From Lumbricus terrestris (taxonomy: Eukaryota; Annelida; Clitellata; Crassiclitellata; Lumbricidae), in NCBI GenBank assembly GCA_949752735.1, contig OX457039.1, positions 48,212,055 to 48,276,054 of the forward strand: a stretch of 64,000 nucleotides of DNA, given 5' to 3'. Below are positions 56,301-60,747 of this stretch, piece after piece. Within the stretch, counting starts at the first letter, position 1. Each line of letters begins with the position of its first letter. A program made the position numbers and the translations under genes. The notes under the pieces were generated by a model that ran no database searches, was not told the DNA's origin, and saw only the letters and a program-made list of their open reading frames with translations.

Positions 56301-59300
56301 TCAATTGTGTTAGGCAAATTCTGATAAGCATATTGCTATTTATACAATACCAGAGCAGAAAGATGTGAGATGGACTCAGGTGGACACAGCTGGTATTACC
56401 TGTTACCAGCCATTGAGACACTTCTGGGAATTTCCAAGAAATATTCAACAGTTCATAAAACAAAAACACCTACCAAAACCAAATGTGCTACTTGGAACAC
56501 AAAGTCCACTCTAAAATGTTGCAAACCTTTTGGACTACCACAAGCAAATACAAGAAGAATAAAGTGATGACAGTGTAGTCAGCAGATAAACAATTTAGGG
56601 TCAAAGAGAGAGATTCCAGCCCCCCAGGCAGAAGAGTCACAGGCCTCTTAACCATTTCAAAGCTTTATGAGAATTTTTTTAGATAAAAATCATAAACTAT
56701 GTATAGTATAACAACCCAGCGCATATCATAAACTATGTGTATATAATAACCCAGCGCAGACCCCTTGAAAGGTCACCGGGCTCTTGGCATTTGCCCTGCT
56801 GAACCCCCTTCCTTGAAGGCCTGAAACAATTGTGGCTCAAACCAGTATGAAGGCATACAGTAAAACAAATGATACTAAAGTTTCTCACATCTGCTAAAAT
56901 TATTTAAATGTATTCTCATCGACAGTTATTCAAATAATATACGATTAACTTTAAGGATATTTTTTTTTAACATCATTGTCATCGTCGTCAATAATAACAA
57001 TGACATCAACATTATCAAGGTTAACAGCATTAGCAAGCTCTCTTCCCTCTACTAACCTGTTTACCATCACTCAGCTATTTTGTCTCAGTATCCATAAGTT
57101 GCCTAAGTCAAAACATGGGTACTTTGCACTATGCAAGGTAGGCATAACACTGGAAATTATTAGTCACAAATGTCATGAAAAATTTCAAAATATAACAGCC
57201 AGTGCAACAACGACAATAATAAAATTAATTTACATGAATTTATTGCAAATATAAGGAAAATAACTGAAATTTATATTCCCGAAACATTTATTTAAAGATG
57301 TGAGAAAGAAACGCAATTTACGTATCAGACATCCCTAACTATTGGTCTACAGGGCAGCAGCAGCGGCACAGATGCTAGCAAGTCACGTGTTTTTGCCATC
57401 AGCATCAATCTGTAATGACCGCCTTGGTTTCCTCCCTTAATGGAAGTCCACCAGGCGCTGGCACTGCACAGAAATGTTTCTGGCCTAGTAATGGAATCCC
57501 AGACTCGGGTCAGCAGCTTCAACAGCTCAACCAAGAATGAAGATGGGATCGTGTGAAAGTGCGCCCTTGCCTGCCACGGCTTAATTGGAAATCCATGGCC
57601 AGCCATCCGGCTCTCATCTTCCAGAACTGGAACCATGTTCAAACTGCGGTTACAACTAATTCCCACACACCAACTTCCCGTCACTCCCAGAAAAAAAACA
57701 ATGAATAAAAATGCACATGTGTTCTGGCACATGTGTTCTGGCACATGTTGCCTCCTCCAATGCAACTCAGAATAACAGTACCCAGGCTTATAATTACTCT
57801 ATGCTGCTGGAAGCTAAATGAAAACTTCAAAAGATTGTCTTTAAAACTTCTCTAACAATTCTGCAAAGAGGTTCTCACATGTTCATCTCACTGTTCTCAC
57901 ATTAATAATCATAACCTTTTAAATAGGGAGAGTGGAGTATAATGACCCTATTATGGCCAATGATAATAAACTAAGAAAAGGATTGTTGAGAATGACAAAT
58001 GGGGGTCATATGACATAATATGTAATGTGTATACAGGTAAAGAATAATTATCTTTATCATGCAATGAGACAACAAACAATGGAAAACATTCAAGATAAAC
58101 TTTAAAAAATAACATAAGTGGCTGCTTGGAAGTTAAATTTGACATGCAATTGTATAATAACATTATGCAGTGGCTAAATTCAGCTGGATCCCACCGGATC
58201 AGAGATACAGCAACTTGCATAATTTAAGAGGAGGACTCATCACCTAAAAATATTTTCTGCTACAGTTACCAACCATATGCATTATGCACCTTGTTTTACA
58301 CATTTTGTTTATCCGAATGCCAAATAGCAAATAATTTTTATATCGGTTAAAAAAATCACCAGATAGGCTTTGTAAATACTTTGAGAGAACTGTCATCTCT
58401 GGCTGAGCAATTTAACCACCTACATTATGCCTATTTATTATTATTTTATAATACTGATCAAAGGCAATTGTCGTTATGGTAACCATCAATTAGATATTAT
58501 CAAATAAGTGTTTTCACAATTGATTATATACAACATATGAGAAAGAAATCACATATTTACCATGACACATTTACCATGACATATTTTCCATGACATATTT
58601 TCAACAGGAATAAAAAGCTTAATCTGTCAGGCCATTTCATTCCACTTTTCACAGATTCTCATTTCAGCTAACCAAAATAATACGATAATATATCCTGCAT
58701 AATTCAATTTGCTCGGCTAATACCGGTGATGATATTTTTACTCCACGTATGTTGCATGATAAATGTCATCCCTCTAATCCTGGACAACTACCATATATTT
58801 ACCGGTACATTTGCTTCTATTTCGAATACAGTTCTGAACAGCAGCAGTCCTATAGATAAGAAAAAGATCTGCACAGGTACAATTTCACAATGTGCTTTTA
58901 TCTATCGTGGAATGCAAGTCCACACTCCGCAATCTATTCACTCAGCTGTTTCCTTGGCACCTGTCTGTCTGTTCTGGACTAAAGAGTAGAGACGTTCACG
59001 TTCAGCATGTTCACCAAGCTTAGATTCCTTGATTCTCTTTCTCATTGCTTTTGGAAATGATCAATAATACATGTAGACCAATTACCATTACTTCAGTGTA
59101 TGCACAGAGCATCATTATACTTAAGGTGCTGTAGAAGGTGAATTGATTTGATTAGGTTTTGAATTGATTTGATTAGGTTTTGAATTGATTTGATTAGGTT
59201 TTGAATTGATTTGATTAGGTTTTTAATTGATTTGATTAGGTTTTTAATTGATTTGATTAGGTTTTGAATTGATTTGATTAGGTTTTGAATTGATTTGATT

Positions 59301-59965
59301 AGGTTTTGAATTGATTTGATTAGGTTTTGAATTGATTTGATTAGGTTTTGAATTGATTTGATTAGGTTTTGAATTGATTTGATTAGGTTTTGAATTGATT
59401 TGATTAGGTTTTTAATTGATTTGATTAGGTTTTGAATTGATTTGATTAGGTTTTGGATTGATTTGATTAGGTTTTGAACTGATTTGATGCTGATATATCT
59501 AACTAGACTTCTGGGCTCTGCATCCAAAAACTGTTTGCAGCATGGCCTGTTGCAGTAGTAGTGGTATAGTGATAGTGCTAATGGTAGTGTTAGTGGTAGT
59601 AGCAGTAGGCAGTAGTAGAAGCAGCAGCAACAGCAGTAGCAATGGCAGTAGCAGTAGTAGTAGCAGCAGTAGTTGTAGTAGTATGCAGCAGACTGTATGC
59701 TACTCTAATTATCTCCAACTCAACTTAATCCATGAAACCCACCCAAACAATGGCTTACTACTCTGAGATATTTAATTAATAAATCGTTGATTGTCACACA
59801 TAAAACCTCTATATTGTTGTTCAACTGTTAGGCCCATCTGTATAACTCTCAATATTCCGTGCACTTACTTTTTGAATGTGTCGTTGAACTCTTGCCCAGA
59901 ATTTTACGGACGGTCGTCAGATCGTCGGCTTTAACAGCTTGAATTAAGTCAGCGTCTTTTCCCAT
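6696..59965 (-). CDS. CASKIN: CASKIN orthologue, whole gene span (19 exons, 1,159 aa model)
   Basis: CASKIN proteins are multidomain scaffolds; in vertebrates Caskin1 binds the synaptic kinase CASK, and the tandem SAM domains self-associate and bind the receptor phosphatase LAR. Here 19 exons join with consistent phases. Residues 1-32 match the family start ([15 protein letters not shown]), 50-279 form ankyrin repeats, 284-350 an SH3 domain, 511-575 SAM1 and 582-640 SAM2. Residues 641-1131 form a Ser/Pro-rich tail with PPTPPKR near 915, a likely SH3 ligand, and 1132-1159 the conserved end [18 protein letters not shown]. The length is close to the vertebrate proteins (about 1,200-1,430 residues). 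ANKS1-type proteins share ankyrin repeats and SAM domains but lack this SH3 and C-terminal helix. Exon edges near residues 357-444 are the least certain. Confidence 0.93.
6784..8140 (-). other. CASKIN intron 18
   Basis: AT-rich intron of about 1.36 kb. I see no mobile element, tandem array or further exon in it. Confidence 0.7.
8141..8219 (-). CDS. CASKIN: CASKIN exon 18
   Basis: A TATGTGCAG acceptor and AG|GTATGC donor bound 79 bases encoding [20 protein letters not shown] and a few more polar residues. It enters in phase 1 and leaves in phase 2, matching both neighbours. The sequence is linker-like, so support comes from the splice sites and phase rather than homology. Confidence 0.75.
8640..9675 (+). 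mobile_element. CR1/L2-like LINE, 5'-truncated, with broken ORF2
   Basis: The fragment carries the reverse-transcriptase core: [20 protein letters not shown] followed by the catalytic YADD at 8773-8784 (as SYADDVQSY). C-terminal blocks follow ([46 protein letters not shown]). A TAA at 9391-9393 and a frame change after it break the ORF, so the copy is dead as it stands. The element ends with GGGAGCGCCTCTGAGTAGAC and CTTGAAGGGGCGCTATATAAAT, running into an (ATAG)n microsatellite. No endonuclease domain or 5' end is present. This is the best-preserved copy of its family in the window. Confidence 0.9.
9676..9710 (+). repeat. (ATAG)n microsatellite at the LINE 3' end
   Basis: ATAGATAG-type repeats directly follow the 3' terminal CGCTATATAAAT of the LINE. 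Confidence 0.85.
9804..11234 (-). CDS. CASKIN: CASKIN exon 17 (end of SAM2 and Ser/Pro-rich tail)
   Basis: A CTATGCTACAG acceptor begins a 1,431-base exon. Its first codons, [15 protein letters not shown], complete the second SAM domain exactly where vertebrate Caskin has GHQKKLMLAVRKL. The rest is a low-complexity tail: Ser-Pro sites near the start ([12 protein letters not shown]), Tyr-containing motifs ([10 protein letters not shown]), a proline motif [12 protein letters not shown] around residue 915, and an acidic Ser-rich end. This is the counterpart of the Caskin proline-rich region. The proposed donor is AAAG|GTGGGT; the open frame continues past it into the intron, so the exact end rests on phase agreement with exon 18. 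Confidence 0.9.
11235..11907 (-). other. CASKIN intron 16
   Basis: This intron holds much of a possible repeat with AAGT-type ends (about 11515-11885), similar to sequence near 14.3 kb. It shares an AAGTAAGTAAG start and a block resembling AGGGATTCCCCTTA with that copy. The repeat family is not identified. Confidence 0.5.
11908..12046 (-). CDS. CASKIN: CASKIN exon 16 (SAM2 core)
   Basis: Codons for [18 protein letters not shown], then [20 protein letters not shown], match the second SAM domain of Caskin. The hallmark WEDLxxIGIxKLG is present and its Gly is split across the donor (CTCG|GTGTGG). The GTGTGG donor is weaker than most in this gene, but homology fixes the junction. Confidence 0.93.
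12047..12576 (-). other. CASKIN intron 15
   Basis: Short AT-rich intron of 530 bases with no element seen apart from a short (TA)n near 12530. Confidence 0.7.
12577..12678 (-). CDS. CASKIN: CASKIN exon 15 (SAM1 second half)
   Basis: It encodes [20 protein letters not shown] followed by [14 protein letters not shown], matching the end of SAM1 and the short linker before SAM2 (family pattern DLTAIGVTKPGHRKKI). Both ends are in phase 0; the donor is CCA|GTAAGA. The acceptor TTGATAG|GATTTG is duplicated 32 bases upstream (see findings). Confidence 0.94.
12679..13109 (-). other. CASKIN intron 14
   Basis: Short intron of 431 bases. Its 3' end contains a (TTTAA)n-like tract lying between two copies of the acceptor sequence. 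Confidence 0.7.
13110..13220 (-). CDS. CASKIN: CASKIN exon 14 (SAM1 first half)
   Basis: It encodes [20 protein letters not shown] followed by [17 protein letters not shown], in phase 0 at both ends (TTATTAG acceptor, GAG|GTTAGG donor). The block [14 protein letters not shown] is almost identical to AGYDLPTISRMTPE of vertebrate Caskin1, one of the strongest identity signals in the gene. Confidence 0.95.
13221..14028 (-). other. CASKIN intron 13
   Basis: This intron contains a minus-oriented LINE/SINE 3' tail with an (ATTC)n array (about 13437-13512). The rest is featureless AT-rich sequence. Confidence 0.7.
13437..13512 (-). mobile_element. LINE/SINE 3' tail with (GAAT)n microsatellite
   Basis: On the minus strand it reads GCGCCTCTGAGTAG, then CTTGAAGAGGCGCTATATAA, then an uninterrupted GAAT repeat. 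Only the shared 3' end of the family remains. Confidence 0.75.
14029..14226 (-). CDS. CASKIN: CASKIN exon 13 (Ser-rich linker before SAM1)
   Basis: The acceptor CATATTTAG and donor CCG|GTAAGT give a 198-base phase-0 exon. It encodes [20 protein letters not shown], then a Ser-rich stretch with [12 protein letters not shown]. An acceptor 6 bases further in (TTGCAG) would also give a good splice signal and would simply drop two residues. Confidence 0.8.
14227..14751 (-). other. CASKIN intron 12
   Basis: It contains a possible repeat starting AAGTAAGTAAGTATATTCTT near 14290, resembling sequences at about 11.5 kb and 23.2 kb. Confidence 0.5.
14752..14816 (-). CDS. CASKIN: CASKIN exon 12 (linker)
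   Basis: A strong acceptor (TTCTATTTTCAG) and GAG|GTTAGA donor bound 65 bases encoding [20 protein letters not shown] and E. Phase 1 in, phase 0 out. There is no recognised domain; support is splice signals and phase. Confidence 0.65.
14817..15489 (-). other. CASKIN intron 11
   Basis: It includes a fragment of the shared LINE/SINE tail near 15190-15235 (minus: TCTTGAAGAGATGCTATATAAA). If the chosen donor of exon 11 is right, a (CAG)6 run at about 15468-15488 is intronic. Confidence 0.5.
15490..15687 (-). CDS. CASKIN: CASKIN exon 11 (linker after SH3)
   Basis: After a TTTTTGCAG acceptor the frame reads [20 protein letters not shown] and later a Ser/Asp-rich stretch ending near [10 protein letters not shown] place the donor at CAG|GTCAGC because it leaves phase 1, which exon 12 needs (G plus AC gives Asp). 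The open frame continues through a poly-Gln run (CAG)6 to a TGA at 15365; another phase-1 donor (GCAA|GTCAGG, about 15390) would include that run. No family match, so the boundary is uncertain. Confidence 0.6.
16264..16768 (+). mobile_element. L2/CR1-like LINE 3' fragment, second family, with (AAT)n tail
   Basis: The frame carries [38 protein letters not shown] and [16 protein letters not shown], which are end-of-ORF2 blocks. A frame break follows in the last part. The tail (CTGCGCACGTTACAAATTTA then AAT repeats) differs from the CTTGAAGGGGCGC tail of the other family, so this is a separate LINE lineage. Confidence 0.8.
16945..17305. mobile_element. hAT-type MITE with perfect 8-bp target duplication
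   Basis: The 361-base element has terminal inverted repeats CAGTGGTTCCCAACC and GGTTGGGAACCGCTG. It is flanked by GTTTAACT at 16937-16944 and again at 17306-17313, the 8-bp duplication expected of hAT transposons. The interior has repeated GAGGGCCAC / GGCGGGCCA blocks and no transposase, so it is non-autonomous. Confidence 0.93.
17710..17880. repeat. GA/CT-rich simple sequence
   Basis: Plus strand is rich in AGAGAGA, GACAGACAGA and AAAGAGAG. Open frames over it in several registers are artefacts of the repeat. Confidence 0.8.
17888..17980 (-). CDS. CASKIN: Candidate extra CASKIN exon resembling the SH3 second half
   Basis: After a TTCTTAG acceptor the minus strand reads [20 protein letters not shown] followed by [11 protein letters not shown]. 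The VVDR...WK pattern resembles [13 protein letters not shown] of exon 10. Entering in phase 1 fits the donor of exon 10. Leaving at ATGC|GTTCTG would also be phase 1, so it could be a skippable cassette, but that donor is poor. It may instead be a relic of a duplicated exon, or chance. Confidence 0.35.
18104..18175. repeat. Near-perfect 72-bp palindrome (intronic hairpin)
   Basis: Arms 18104-18131 and 18148-18175 are exact reverse complements over 28 bases (CTGGCAGACTCCTCCCCATA...). The spacer itself contains AGGCAG/CTGCCT, so 34 of 35 pairs match around a TG centre. It could be a tiny foldback element or an inverted duplication. Confidence 0.9.
18487..19022. repeat. Cluster of (AAT)n microsatellites with an interposed unique block
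   Basis: Trinucleotide AAT arrays at about 18489-18567, 18718-18802, 18883-18942 and 18952-19022 flank a block (18595-18717) containing CCCTGAGGGATCCTGTATAC. The nearest array ends 59 bases from the exon 10 donor. Confidence 0.9.
19081..19216 (-). CDS. CASKIN: CASKIN exon 10 (SH3 second half, with a serine run)
   Basis: It encodes [15 protein letters not shown], then nine serines, then [20 protein letters not shown]. This aligns to the SH3 segment of Caskin ending in WKG...VGYFPSSLGEAIV, keeping the binding-site Trp and the GYF. Eight of the serines are TCA codons in a row plus a TCC, showing a microsatellite expanded in frame between the WKG strand and the next strand. The donor is AGAA|GTAAGT and the acceptor TTTTTAG. 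Confidence 0.92.
19335..19645 (+). mobile_element. LINE 3' end fragment (GHMLR/TCLGAEN type)
   Basis: Frames here read [20 protein letters not shown], then GRPWQMM and finally [13 protein letters not shown], with an AAG-rich tail. This is the typical far C-terminus of another non-LTR element group. A related decayed copy lies at about 44.3-44.68 kb. Confidence 0.6.
21225..21372. repeat. Polypyrimidine tract (CTT/CCT-rich)
   Basis: About 150 bases are almost all C and T on the plus strand, in blocks of TCTTC, CCTCC and CTTCTT. Confidence 0.85.
21635..21729 (-). CDS. CASKIN: CASKIN exon 9 (SH3 first half)
   Basis: After a GCTTGCAG acceptor it encodes [18 protein letters not shown], then [13 protein letters not shown], ending ATG|GTAGGT in phase 0. 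The RAVRDY and LTFKEGDII blocks correspond to the ALYDY-like start and the RT-loop end of the Caskin SH3 (family: [20 protein letters not shown]). Confidence 0.94.
23259..23545. repeat. Imperfect tandem duplication of about 140 bp
   Basis: Two adjacent copies share TTTGGTTCACATGGTTCTAA, GGAAATTCCATGGCCAGATT and CTTTCAGAATAATTA in the same order, with small indels. Confidence 0.85.
26071..26235. repeat. 15-bp minisatellite (GGCCAGTCTACAATC)n
   Basis: About eleven units vary between GGCCAGTCTACAATC, GGCTGGTCTACAATC and GGCTAGTCTATAAGC. The open frames over it follow from the multiple-of-three period. Confidence 0.9.
26294..26366 (-). mobile_element. Remnant of the shared LINE/SINE 3' tail
   Basis: Minus strand reads GAGTGCCTCTGAATAGAGAT, then CTTGAAATGG and ends in a (TTGA)n run. 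Only the tail survives. Confidence 0.6.
27380..27428. repeat. (TA)n with TACATA interruptions
   Basis: An uninterrupted TA run of about 26 bases is followed by CATATACATATATA. Confidence 0.9.
28209..28345. repeat. Tandem array of AATAAAATAATC-type units
   Basis: Units of about 12 bases (AATCAATAAAAT), with some longer and variant units, repeat across roughly 135 bases. Confidence 0.85.
29400..29925 (+). mobile_element. Decayed CR1/L2-like LINE 3' fragment with (GAAT)n tail
   Basis: Residual blocks [15 protein letters not shown] and [12 protein letters not shown] match the end of ORF2. They are followed by GGGAGCGCCTCTGAGTGGGC, CTTGAAGAGGCCCTATATAAAT and GAATGAATGAATAAATG. Frameshifts are many. 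Confidence 0.75.
29983..30091 (-). CDS. CASKIN: CASKIN exon 8 (last ankyrin repeat and linker to SH3)
   Basis: It encodes [20 protein letters not shown], then [16 protein letters not shown]. This matches the Caskin segment where the ankyrin array ends with a QTALDIV...REIKQLL pattern. Phase 0 in, phase 1 out (AAAG|GTGATC). Confidence 0.93.
30092..31144 (-). other. CASKIN intron 7
   Basis: It holds a LINE remnant (30245-30475) and a short pyrimidine-rich stretch (30505-30580). The rest shows nothing. Confidence 0.7.
30245..30475 (+). mobile_element. Strongly decayed LINE 3' fragment
   Basis: A block reading [20 protein letters not shown] resembles the FSVxxPSxWNxLPxxL block of LINE ORF2. The sequence ends with GACGCTATATAAATTCTTTA, a diverged form of the family tail. 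Confidence 0.6.
31145..31253 (-). CDS. CASKIN: CASKIN exon 7 (ankyrin repeat)
   Basis: It encodes [20 protein letters not shown], then [16 protein letters not shown]. The Caskin counterpart is [20 protein letters not shown]. Phase 2 in, phase 0 out; the donor TCT|GTAAGT is near consensus. Confidence 0.95.
31254..32128 (-). other. CASKIN intron 6
   Basis: It contains the plus-oriented SINE at 31558-31765. A 17-base sequence (TAGTAGAGCACCTGAAC-like) occurs twice just after it (about 31811 and 31850). Confidence 0.7.
31558..31765 (+). mobile_element. tRNA-derived SINE, plus orientation, with LINE-type tail
   Basis: The head (GGGGCACAGTGGTGAAGGGG; GGTTGCGGGTTCTCAATTC as a B-box-like part) is followed by a central GAGCAAGTCTTTCACTTGCA block. 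The tail is GGGAGTGCCTCTGAGTAG and CTTGAAGGGGCGC. Head and central block match the SINE at 283-468, and the tail matches the LINE at 8640-9675. Confidence 0.82.
32129..32259 (-). CDS. CASKIN: CASKIN exon 6 (ankyrin repeat)
   Basis: After a CCGTTCAG acceptor it encodes [18 protein letters not shown], then a short variable loop and [15 protein letters not shown], ending CTCAA|GTAGGT in phase 2. It matches the Caskin repeat containing SPLHLAAKNGHIDII. Confidence 0.94.
32260..33144 (-). other. CASKIN intron 5
   Basis: It holds a 33-bp-stem inverted repeat (32866-32967) and a related direct repeat at about 32767. No other feature is seen. Confidence 0.7.
32866..32967. repeat. Inverted repeat, 33-bp arms
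   Basis: Arms 32866-32898 and 32935-32967 (ATCAAATCGTTTATTTGGC...) are complementary with one mismatch. The 36-base loop contains TAGTATAGAGTCACAA, also found at about 32772. It is probably a small foldback element. Confidence 0.88.
33145..33240 (-). CDS. CASKIN: CASKIN exon 5 (ankyrin repeat)
   Basis: It encodes [20 protein letters not shown] then [12 protein letters not shown], phase 0 at both ends. [10 protein letters not shown] is identical to vertebrate Caskin1 and is diagnostic for the family against other ankyrin proteins. Confidence 0.96.
33867..34083. repeat. 31-bp minisatellite, seven units
   Basis: Seven consecutive 31-base units start ACAGATTTGGGCC and end AATTACTAAATTAT, with one to four changes per unit. 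An inverted partial copy (CGACCCAAATCTGT) lies upstream at about 33782. Confidence 0.92.
34560..34630 (+). mobile_element. LINE/SINE 3' tail remnant with (GATT)n
   Basis: The sequence CCTCTGAGCAGGGACCTTGA and GGGGCGCTATGTACATT followed by GATTGATTG is the family tail plus a tetranucleotide run. Confidence 0.65.
34750..34895 (-). CDS. CASKIN: CASKIN exon 4 (ankyrin repeats)
   Basis: It encodes [20 protein letters not shown], then [20 protein letters not shown] and CEHGHSDV, aligned with [20 protein letters not shown] of Caskin1. Phase 1 in and phase 0 out (GTG|GTAAGA). The acceptor lies 41 bases from a long trinucleotide array. Confidence 0.96.
34936..35072. repeat. (ATC)n microsatellite
   Basis: About 45 ATC units with a few ACC and other interruptions. 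On the sense strand of CASKIN this is GAT/ATG repeats just upstream of the exon 4 acceptor. Confidence 0.95.
36022..36100. repeat. Direct repeat, 43-bp period
   Basis: GGCACTTGAGTTCTATATGG and GGCACTTGAGTACTATCTGG begin two copies, each continuing GTCAAGCCATTG. Confidence 0.85.
37131..37228 (-). CDS. CASKIN: CASKIN exon 3 (first ankyrin repeat)
   Basis: After a TATATTGCAG acceptor it encodes [20 protein letters not shown] and [12 protein letters not shown], ending AAAG|GTAATT. The Caskin1 counterpart is [20 protein letters not shown]. Phase 2 in, phase 1 out. Confidence 0.96.
38630..39320. mobile_element. Unclassified repeat-like block with CCGGGCAACGCCGGG motifs
   Basis: The block is richer in CpG than the surrounding intron. 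It carries CGGGCAACGCCGGG near 39118 and again near 39290, each linked to GAAATTTC-like sequence, and ends GGTAATTCAGCTAGTAAA. The motif can fold on itself. The class (Helitron-like or other) cannot be decided here. Confidence 0.45.
42650..43010 (-). mobile_element. LINE 3' fragment, minus orientation
   Basis: Reading the minus strand gives a [17 protein letters not shown] block and later [15 protein letters not shown], both end-of-ORF2 features. A (TATTG)n-like run ends the copy at its 3' side. Confidence 0.65.
43351..43402 (-). CDS. CASKIN: CASKIN exon 2
   Basis: A TTCTCTTTAG acceptor and GG|GTGAGT donor bound 52 bases encoding [16 protein letters not shown]. This aligns with the Caskin1 stretch GSTKKINVNFQDPDG just before the first ankyrin repeat. 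Phase 1 in, phase 2 out, as its neighbours need. Confidence 0.92.
44290..44680 (+). mobile_element. Decayed LINE 3' fragment (same type as at 19.3 kb)
   Basis: Broken frames give [20 protein letters not shown] and a later WWCHW-like block, comparable with the [16 protein letters not shown] region at 19.4 kb. Several stops interrupt it. Confidence 0.5.
44947..45002. repeat. (GATT)n microsatellite
   Basis: Fourteen or so GATT units with a single GGTC interruption. Confidence 0.95.
47641..47826. repeat. 10-bp tandem array (TATGCAATGT/C)n
   Basis: Eighteen consecutive decamers, mostly TATGCAATGT or TATGCAATGC, with few changes. Many junctions spell TTATGCAAT, which fits the C/EBP binding pattern TTNNGNAAT. 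Confidence 0.95.
48930..48962. repeat. (TGG)n microsatellite
   Basis: A run of GGTGGTGGT ending in a G-rich stretch (AGTGGGGGGAGGGG). Confidence 0.9.
50095..50486. mobile_element. hAT-type MITE with perfect 8-bp target duplication
   Basis: The 392-base element has imperfect terminal inverted repeats (CAGTGGCGGAGACCTAGG and, at the far end, CCCAGGTCTCCGCCTATG). It is flanked by TTTGTGAT at 50087-50094 and 50487-50494. Inside are three tandem units of about 70-90 bases, each with TTTTTTGGCGGCGAAAATAG, GGCCGGATGAC and a poly-A run, and G-runs near the left end matched by C-runs near the right. There is no transposase. Confidence 0.93.
50827..50887 (-). CDS. CASKIN: Candidate alternative first exon of CASKIN
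   Basis: An ATG at 50887 opens a frame [20 protein letters not shown] that meets a strong donor (CTGG|GTGAGT) after 20 codons plus one base. This is phase 1, exactly what exon 2 needs. It would replace the 32-residue N-terminus of exon 1, starting from a second promoter. Read instead as an internal exon from a CTCAG acceptor at 50864, it also has fitting phases with exons 1 and 3 and could substitute for exon 2. No homology confirms either. Confidence 0.45.
52200..52280. repeat. TATATTTA-rich simple sequence
   Basis: Alternating TATATA and TTTATATA blocks over about 80 bases. Confidence 0.85.
54100..54210 (+). mobile_element. LINE 3' tail remnant
   Basis: CCTCGGCTGAGCCATAGCGC and TATATAAATCGTCTTATTAT resemble the 3' ends of the other LINE copies. 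No coding block is left. Confidence 0.5.
59140..59488. repeat. 21-bp minisatellite, about 16 units
   Basis: Units of GAATTGATTTGATTAGGTTT plus T repeat with nearly perfect regularity. On the minus strand they stay open in one frame as a seven-residue repeat SIQNLIK. Confidence 0.95.
59869..59965 (-). CDS. CASKIN: CASKIN exon 1 (start codon)
   Basis: The ATG at 59965 has A at -3 and G at +4, a good initiation context. It encodes [20 protein letters not shown], then [12 protein letters not shown], ending TCAAAAA|GTAAGT in phase 1. Caskin1 begins MGKEQELVQAVKAEDV, so start and frame are secure. Another ATG lies 8 bases upstream, out of frame. Confidence 0.95.
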
Positions 59966-60162
59966 CGTTGCATTCAGAAGAATAAAGTCTCGCTTCAGCC
60001 GTGAACCAGATGTAGAAGTCTAGCCTACTCCAATTGCAATCAGGACCACAGGTAGATTACCGTGTATAGTATAAGACGTACAAACTCGGTTATAATCCAA
60101 CCGAAACCCGATGAATTCCGCACTTTCCTGGGACTAAATAAATACACAAATCCATTGCAATC

Positions 60163-60264
60163 AGTCTGTCTGTGTGTCTGTGTGTCTGTGTGTGTGTGTC
60201 TGTCTGTCTGTCTGTCTGTGTGTGTGTCTGTCTGTCTGTGTGTCTGTCTGTCTGTCTGTGTGTG

Positions 60265-60309
<45 letters not shown>
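60163..60309. repeat. (GTCT)n / (TGTG) microsatellite
   Basis: A 147-base mixture of GTCT and GTGT repeats, about 200 bases upstream of exon 1. Confidence 0.95.
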
Positions 60310-60311
<2 letters not shown>

Positions 60312-60419
60312 TCGTCTTCGCCTGTGAATCGCTCTTTTCTCGCCGACTGTCTCTGATGCTCTCTATATCTGTCTACCTCTCTCTCTCTTGCTTGCTACCT
60401 ATAGGTTATCCGCCTTCAA

Positions 60420-60720
60420 TCCGGTTCCGATAATTCACTGCTGCCGCCGCTCTATAGTCTAATTTCGTTCTCGGTGAATCGAGCATGACATTTATAAGCT
60501 CTTAACACACGCAGACAACCTTCGCGGCTCTGGCCGCCGAAATCTCCAATACATCGGCTTTTCTGCTGCCGCCGCCGCCGCTAGTGCCGGTGTGTGCGTT
60601 TCCCGACGAGGCTGACTGCTCGTGTGCGCATGCCGACTCTGTGGAGTACGGACCTTTAGACCTACCTTTAGTTCTATCATACGGTGTTCAGTGAGAATAC
60701 GTTGCGCCAAGGAGTAGTAC
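60420..60720 (-). promoter_or_regulatory. CpG-rich region, probable CASKIN promoter or 5' UTR
   Basis: GC and CpG rise sharply here compared with the introns. Blocks include TGCTGCCGCCGCCGCCGC and GGCTCTGGCCGCCGAAATC. It lies 0.45-0.75 kb upstream of the CASKIN start, which fits a promoter or 5' UTR. No TATA box at a fixed distance was identified, and a minus-strand open frame here (60492-60710) looks like a by-product of the CCG run. Confidence 0.45.
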
Positions 60721-60747
60721 GCTTCATGTGTGATCGAATCTGGACAT

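Larger units (their letters stand above)
43403..59868 (-). other. CASKIN intron 1
   Basis: This 16.5-kb first intron contains a LINE fragment (44290-44680), (GATT)n (44947-45002), a 10-bp array (47641-47826), (TGG)n (48930-48962), a hAT MITE (50095-50486), a candidate alternative first exon (50827-50887), TA-rich repeats (52200-52280), a LINE tail (54100-54210) and a 21-bp array (59140-59488). The large remaining stretches (45.0-47.6, 51-54 and 54.3-59.1 kb) show no exon I can support. Confidence 0.65.

Noticed and set aside
6696..59965. Gene identity as ANKS1 (Odin) rather than CASKIN
   Set aside because: ANKS1 proteins share the MGK start, ankyrin repeats and SAM domains, but lack the SH3 found in exons 9-10. 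[24 protein letters not shown] and the C-terminal helix are Caskin features.
60492..60710. 72-codon minus-strand frame with an Ala run upstream of exon 1
   Set aside because: It is produced by the CCG repeat in the CpG-rich region; more likely promoter or 5' UTR. No homology was recognised.
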